A stretch of 64,000 nt of DNA, taken from the NCBI RefSeq assembly GCF_900107135.1, contig NZ_FNOV01000012.1:1-64000 (forward strand), written 5' to 3'. The notes under the pieces were generated by a model. That model had not been told where the DNA came from. It worked only from the letters and a program-made list of their open reading frames with translations, and ran no database searches. The DNA is from Hymenobacter psychrophilus (GTDB lineage Bacteria > Bacteroidota > Bacteroidia > Cytophagales > Hymenobacteraceae). Numbering within the stretch: position 1 is the stretch's first letter; each line of letters begins with the position of its first letter. The position numbers and the translations under genes are program-made. Positions 59,938 to 64,000 of this stretch are shown here, one piece after another.

Positions 59938-62163
59938 TTAGCGGCCGGCCTGCTGCTGGCGGTAACGGGCCAGACCGGCATCCAGGAAACGGACGAAAGC
60001 GGCCGCATCGGGCTCGTAGCCAATCGGCGGAGCCAGCACCCCCGCCTGGTTGGCGGGCGCGTTGGGGTCGAGCAGCACGTAGTAGGGCTGGGCGTTCATG
60101 TTGAAGCCGGTTATCTGCAGATCGGCGTTTTTCTTGCCCAGTGTGCTTTTTTGTTTGCCGTCGTGGGCAGAAGTGTACACTTCCTGGGCCGGCAGTTCGG
60201 TTTTGTCGTCGACGTAGAGGGCCACTACCACAAAATCTTCGCGCAGGCGGCGTAACACCTGCGGGTCGCTCCAAACGGTGGCTTCCATTTTGCGGCAGTT
60301 CACGCAGGCATGGCCGGTGAAGTCGATGAACAGGGGCTTGTTCTGGGCCTGGGCGCAACGGCGGGCCTGCTCCAGATCGAAGTAGCCCGACAGGCCGTGG
60401 GGCAGCTCCAGAAACTCGGCGTAGCGGGGCGGCTCGCAGCCGGCTACGGGCACAGCATCAGCGGCGGCGGTCGTTGCCGAGCCTGCGGTAGCCACCATAA
60501 AGTCGGTGCGGCTTTGGGGTGGCAGGTAGCCGGCCAGCAGCGGCAACGGCGCCCCAAACAGGCCCGGCACCAGGTAGGTCATGAAACTAAAGGCCAGTAC
60601 GGCCATCAGCAGCCGGCCCACGCTCAGGTGCGCCAGCTCGGAATCGTGGGAGAGTTTGAAGCGGCCCAGCAGGTACAGGCCCAACATACCCGAGAGGGCA
60701 ATCCAGAGCACCAGATAGATGTCGCGCGGCAGCAGGTTCCAGTGGTAGGCCAGATCGGCCATACTCAGGAATTTGAGGGCCAGCATCAACTCCACGAAGC
60801 CCAGCGTCACTTTCACCGTGTTCAGCCAGCCGCCCGAGCGGGGCAGGCTTTTCAGCCAGGCCGGGAAGATGGCAAACAAGGTGAAGGGCAGCGCGAAGGC
60901 CAGCGAGAAGCCCAGCATACCTACCACCGGGGCCACCCGCTCGCCCCGGGCCGCCAGGCCCAGAATAGTGGCCACAATGGGGCCGGTGCAGGAAAACGAC
61001 ACCAGCACCAGGGTCAGGGCCATGAAAAACACGCCTGCCCAGCCGCCCTTGTCGGCCTGGGCATCAATCTTGTTTACCATACTGTGGGGCAGCGTGATTT
61101 CGAACAGCCCCAGAAAGGAGAGGCCGAATACCACGAACACCACAAAAAACAGCAGGTTGGGCAGCCAGTGCGTGGCAATCAGGTTGGGGCCGTCTTCGCC
61201 CAGCAGCGCCGATACTACTACGCCAATCAGCACGTAAATAACGATGATGCTGAGCCCGTACACGGCAGCCTTCAGGATACCCCGCTGGCGGCTGTCGGAG
61301 CCGCTGGTAAAAAACGAAACCGTCATCGGAATCAGCGGAAACACGCAGGGCGTGAGCAAAGCGCCGAGGCCAAATATGAACGCGGCGAAGGCAAAGCCCC
61401 ATAGCCCGCCCGCCGACTCGACCGCCGTAGTGGCGGCCACGGCGGCTCCGCTGGCCGTTGGCGCGCCCGCCCCGGCCGCCACCACGGCAACGCTGCCATC
61501 AGTCACGTTCAGGGTGTCGTTGCCGGCCGCAGTTGCCGCAGTGCCCACAGTGGTAGCAGGGTCGTCGGTGAGGGCCGGGCTGGTAGTGGTGGCAGCCGGT
61601 GCAACGGCGGTACCCGGTGGGTTGGGGGCCGGTGTGGTTGCGACTGCGGGGGGCGCCGCCGTCGGCGCGACAGCGGTACCCGTTACCTGCAGCGGGCCGA
61701 AGCTCAGGCTGGCGTCGCCCGGAATGCAGCGGCCGTCGACATCGGTGCAGCTCTGGAACTCGGCCTCGGCCCGAACAACCAACGGGCCGGGCTGCAGCAC
61801 CCGAATGCGCTGCCGAATCTGGCCGGTGCGCTCAAAGTACGTTACGTCACCCTTGAATACGTCGTCGTAGTGCTTGGTTTCGCCCACCGATTTAGGCGGC
61901 CCGACCAGCTCGTAGGCCGGGCTTTTTGTGAACTGCAGGCTGAACACCGTGGGCCCCAGGTCGGGGTCGAAGTTGGTGGCGTACAGGTGCCAGGTGGCTT
62001 CGATGCGGGCATTGATGATGAGCTCGACCTGCTCGCCCACTTTGGCCGTGGGCTGGCTTAGGGTGGCAGTGAGTTTTGTGGGCTGTAGCACCTGCGCCCG
62101 CAGCCCTGTGGGCAGAAGCAGCGCCAGTAGCAGCAGCGGTAAGAGCAGAAAATGACGAATCAT
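59938..62163 (-). CDS. dsbD: Thiol:disulfide interchange protein DsbD
   Basis: 741 residues from the ATG at 62163; 13 upstream codons are unlikely. Signal MIRHFLLLPLLLLALLLPTG, then an alpha domain (about 25-160) with the pair CTDVDGRC. An Ala/Thr/Pro linker (165-270) leads to the eight-span membrane domain (275-590) holding the redox cysteines GALLTPCVFPLIPMTVSFF and VSFSCTGPIVATILG. The gamma domain (about 610-740) is thioredoxin-like with HACVNCRKMEATVW. It carries electrons from cytoplasmic thioredoxin to the periplasm. The secreted CHFC-motif protein at 48880 could be among its clients. Confidence 0.95.
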   Translation of the reverse strand: MIRHFLLLPLLLLALLLPTGLRAQVLQPTKLTATLSQPTAKVGEQVELIINARIEATWHLYATNFDPDLGPTVFSLQFTKSPAYELVGPPKSVGETKHYDDVFKGDVTYFERTGQIRQRIRVLQPGPLVVRAEAEFQSCTDVDGRCIPGDASLSFGPLQVTGTAVAPTAAPPAVATTPAPNPPGTAVAPAATTTSPALTDDPATTVGTAATAAGNDTLNVTDGSVAVVAAGAGAPTASGAAVAATTAVESAGGLWGFAFAAFIFGLGALLTPCVFPLIPMTVSFFTSGSDSRQRGILKAAVYGLSIIVIYVLIGVVVSALLGEDGPNLIATHWLPNLLFFVVFVVFGLSFLGLFEITLPHSMVNKIDAQADKGGWAGVFFMALTLVLVSFSCTGPIVATILGLAARGERVAPVVGMLGFSLAFALPFTLFAIFPAWLKSLPRSGGWLNTVKVTLGFVELMLALKFLSMADLAYHWNLLPRDIYLVLWIALSGMLGLYLLGRFKLSHDSELAHLSVGRLLMAVLAFSFMTYLVPGLFGAPLPLLAGYLPPQSRTDFMVATAGSATTAAADAVPVAGCEPPRYAEFLELPHGLSGYFDLEQARRCAQAQNKPLFIDFTGHACVNCRKMEATVWSDPQVLRRLREDFVVVALYVDDKTELPAQEVYTSAHDGKQKSTLGKKNADLQITGFNMNAQPYYVLLDPNAPANQAGVLAPPIGYEPDAAAFVRFLDAGLARYRQQQAGR

Positions 62164-62388
62164 GGGCAGATAAAGCGGAGGGTAAAGCGGAACTGGTTGC
62201 AAAGGTCGGCAGAAACGGCAACAGGTAGGCGGCGGCCAGGTTTAGCCCGGCCCACAGGAGCCGGGTACAGGCCCGGCGGCGGCTTGAGTTGGAAGACATT
62301 CCGCGGCTCAACTCAACCCCTTGGGTCGAATGTCGTACTTTCGCAGTATAAAGGATGATCGGGCCGGTTGAGCCTGCCATCCGCACCT

Positions 62389-63720
62389 ATGGGCTTAAAA
62401 ATATTACTGACTATCCTGCTGGTTGCCGCCAATGGATTTTTCGTGGCCGCCGAATTTGCTTTCGTCAAAGTCCGGCTCTCCCAGATTGAGCTAAAAGCGC
62501 AGAGTGGCAACCGCATTGCGCAGCTGCTGCAGGGCATGCTGCACGAGATGAACCACTACCTCTCGGCCTGCCAGCTCGGCATTACGCTGGCCTCGCTGGC
62601 CCTGGGTTGGATTGGCGAAAGTGTAGTGGCCGAGGTTATCATGACGATTATCGCCAAGCTCGGCCTCGTGGTTTCGCCCACGCTCGTGCATCAGATAGCC
62701 ATTGTCACGTCGTTTTCGCTCATCACCGTACTGCATATCGTGCTCGGCGAGCAGGCGCCTAAGGTACTGGCCATTCAGAAGCCTGAAGCCACCAGCCTGG
62801 CCATTGCCATTCCGCTGCGGGCCTTTGCCTTTCTTACGTTTCCCTTCATCTGGGTACTCGACCGCATGTCCAATATTGTGCTGCGCGTTTTCGGGGTAGC
62901 GTCGTTGCACGAGGCTGAGGTGCACACCAGCGAAGAGCTGCGTATGCTGCTCGGGCAGAGCAAGCAGAGCGGGGAAATTCAGGAGTCGGAGCACGAGCTA
63001 CTCGAAAATGTGTTCGAGTTCAACGACCGCATGGTGAAGCAGATTATGGTGCCCCGCACCCGTATTTCGGCCATCGATGTAAACACCAGCGAAGATGCAG
63101 TGCTGGAAATGGTCTATAATGAAGGCTTCTCGCGCATTCCGGTCTACGAAGAGAACATCGACAACATTGTGGGGGTGCTCTACGTGAAGGATTTGCTCCA
63201 GATTATCCGGCGACACGAGCCGCTGGATCTGGCTAAAACCATGCGCCCGGCCTACTTCGTGCCCGAAACCAAGAAAATCAACCGCCTGCTACGCCAGTTC
63301 CAGCGCAAGCACATGCATATGGCCATCGTCAGCGACGAGTTCGGCGGCGTGTCGGGCATCGTCACGATTGAAGACATCATGGAGGAGCTGGTAGGCGAAA
63401 TCCAGGACGAGTACGACAACGAGGTACCGGTGGTGGAAAAGGTGTCGGAAACCGATTACCGCGTGAATACCGCCACGCCCATTCCCGACGCCAACGAGCA
63501 CCTGCCCTACCCCCTGCCCGAGGGCGACGACTACGAAACCGTGGGTGGCCTGCTCAACGTGCTCTACGGCAACATTCCGGAAGTAGGCGACGTGGCCACG
63601 CTCGACAACTACGAGTTCCGGGTACTCAAACGCTCACGCCGCTCCGTCGAGCTGGTGCAGCTGCGGGTGCTCAACGGCGAGGAGCAGGAAGCCGAAGTAG
63701 GCGCAATGCCAGATATGTAG
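62389..63720 (+). CDS. CNNM/hemolysin-C type transporter
   Basis: 443 residues from the ATG at 62389; a TTG seven codons earlier is the longer start. DUF21 membrane domain (1-190): NGFFVAAEFAFVKVRLSQIE then CQLGITLASLALGWIGE. Two CBS domains (about 210-330) contain QIMVPRTRISAIDVNT, FSRIPVYEENIDNIVGVLYV and FGGVSGIVTIEDIMEELVGE. A CorC_HlyC domain (350-440) closes with TVGGLLNVLYGNIPEVGD. Members export Mg2+ or Co2+ or control Na/Mg exchange; the old hemolysin name is historical. A TACTTTCG box lies at 62336-62343. Confidence 0.94.
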   Translation: MGLKILLTILLVAANGFFVAAEFAFVKVRLSQIELKAQSGNRIAQLLQGMLHEMNHYLSACQLGITLASLALGWIGESVVAEVIMTIIAKLGLVVSPTLVHQIAIVTSFSLITVLHIVLGEQAPKVLAIQKPEATSLAIAIPLRAFAFLTFPFIWVLDRMSNIVLRVFGVASLHEAEVHTSEELRMLLGQSKQSGEIQESEHELLENVFEFNDRMVKQIMVPRTRISAIDVNTSEDAVLEMVYNEGFSRIPVYEENIDNIVGVLYVKDLLQIIRRHEPLDLAKTMRPAYFVPETKKINRLLRQFQRKHMHMAIVSDEFGGVSGIVTIEDIMEELVGEIQDEYDNEVPVVEKVSETDYRVNTATPIPDANEHLPYPLPEGDDYETVGGLLNVLYGNIPEVGDVATLDNYEFRVLKRSRRSVELVQLRVLNGEEQEAEVGAMPDM

Positions 63721-63750
63721 CCACTGGCTGCGCTAGCCCTACGCCTCAAT

Positions 63751-63793
63751 CAACCAAAAGCGCCTCCCCAGACCGGGGAGGCGCTTTTGGTTG
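63751..63793. terminator. Bidirectional intrinsic terminator
   Basis: A perfect 19-bp stem (63751-63769 with 63775-63793), 5-nt loop, with A/T-rich arm centres, between the convergent CNNM-type gene and the right-edge gene. Confidence 0.92.
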
Positions 63794-63814
63794 GTACTGC
63801 TGGCAGCGCCGGAG

Positions 63815-64000
63815 TCAGGTGGTAGCTTCGTTTTCCGGCTGAGTGGTATCGGGCTGGAACCAGCTGGCATACAGCACGTAGTTATCGGCCGTCTGGCTGA
63901 TGTTGGCGCGCTGGACCTCCGTAACGGGCTTAATCCGGCGGGCCGGTACGCCGGCGTACAGGTAGCCCGGCTCGCAGTGCATGTTTTCCAGCACCACTGC
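63815..64000 (-). CDS. Gamma-carbonic anhydrase-like hexapeptide protein, C-terminal end only
   Basis: About 61 codons of the C-terminus lie in the window and the gene continues beyond the right edge. MHCEPGYLYAGVPARRIKPV is the last coil of a left-handed beta helix; ANISQTADNYVLYASWF is the C-terminal helix of YrdA/PaaY/CaiE-type gamma-carbonic anhydrase proteins. The zinc histidines would be upstream, outside the window. Tail PDTTQPENEATT is extra. Confidence 0.85.
   Translation of the reverse strand, partial: AVVLENMHCEPGYLYAGVPARRIKPVTEVQRANISQTADNYVLYASWFQPDTTQPENEATT

Overview
The window reads as chromosome of a GC-rich member of the Bacteroidota, most likely Hymenobacter or a close relative. 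The signs are a large TonB-dependent receptor with a carboxypeptidase-like N-terminal domain, the Bacteroidota -7 promoter motif TAnnTTTG in front of several genes, YsnF/AvaK stress proteins, and a very biased high-GC codon usage. The genus is inferred from gene content; no rRNA is present. Two short AT-rich islands (284-545 and 46008-46775) look imported.

Region 1 (1-19486), almost all minus strand, is a surface polysaccharide locus. Read in transcription order it has asnB, a polyprenol-type GT2, ugd and a UDP-xylose synthase (UDP-Glc to UDP-GlcA to UDP-Xyl), an unknown protein, then a 3,4-ketoisomerase, an N-acetyltransferase and a PLP aminotransferase (the set that makes a dTDP-3-acetamido-3,6-dideoxyhexose). 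A second GT2, a GT-C-like membrane protein, an ABC exporter, a VioA-like aminotransferase, WbqC, another PLP-fold protein and an edge-truncated GNAT follow. Between exporter and membrane protein lies a decayed patch: an HTH gene with an in-frame TGA, a repeat, and a dead IS3-family element (6599-7839) that appears to have split a small host gene.

Region 2 (19731-32330) is mostly housekeeping: acyl-CoA-binding protein, FAD-linked oxidase, NlpC/P60 lipoprotein, an Oar-like TonB receptor, two identical tRNA-Ala(GGC), cysK and cysE, a cupin, a BamE-like protein and a lipoprotein joining HEAT-type repeats to a cyclophilin.

Region 3 (32540-41083) is the most striking group. It holds two membrane histidine kinases with a 579-bp nearly identical 3' end, a stand-alone receiver, a receiver fused to a class III adenylate cyclase, a convergent membrane protein joining an NTT-like transporter, HEAT repeats and a cyclic-nucleotide-binding domain, and an HD phosphohydrolase. 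Together these could sense, make, bind and destroy cAMP.

Region 4 (41105-51526) carries a glycosyltransferase, an outer-membrane-type lipoprotein, a fatty acid desaturase, a DUF4136 lipoprotein, a deaminase, an AT-rich orphan gene between integron attC-like palindromes, an ABC exporter, a secreted thioredoxin-fold protein and an unknown coiled-coil membrane protein. Region 5 (51662-64000) holds dnaE, two YsnF/AvaK proteins, trxA, a TonB/MORN protein, an Lrp/AsnC regulator, a structured non-coding RNA with a tRNA-like core (about 59510-59765), dsbD, a CNNM/hemolysin-type transporter and the end of a gamma-carbonic anhydrase. Intergenic palindromes and two MITE-like elements are scattered throughout.
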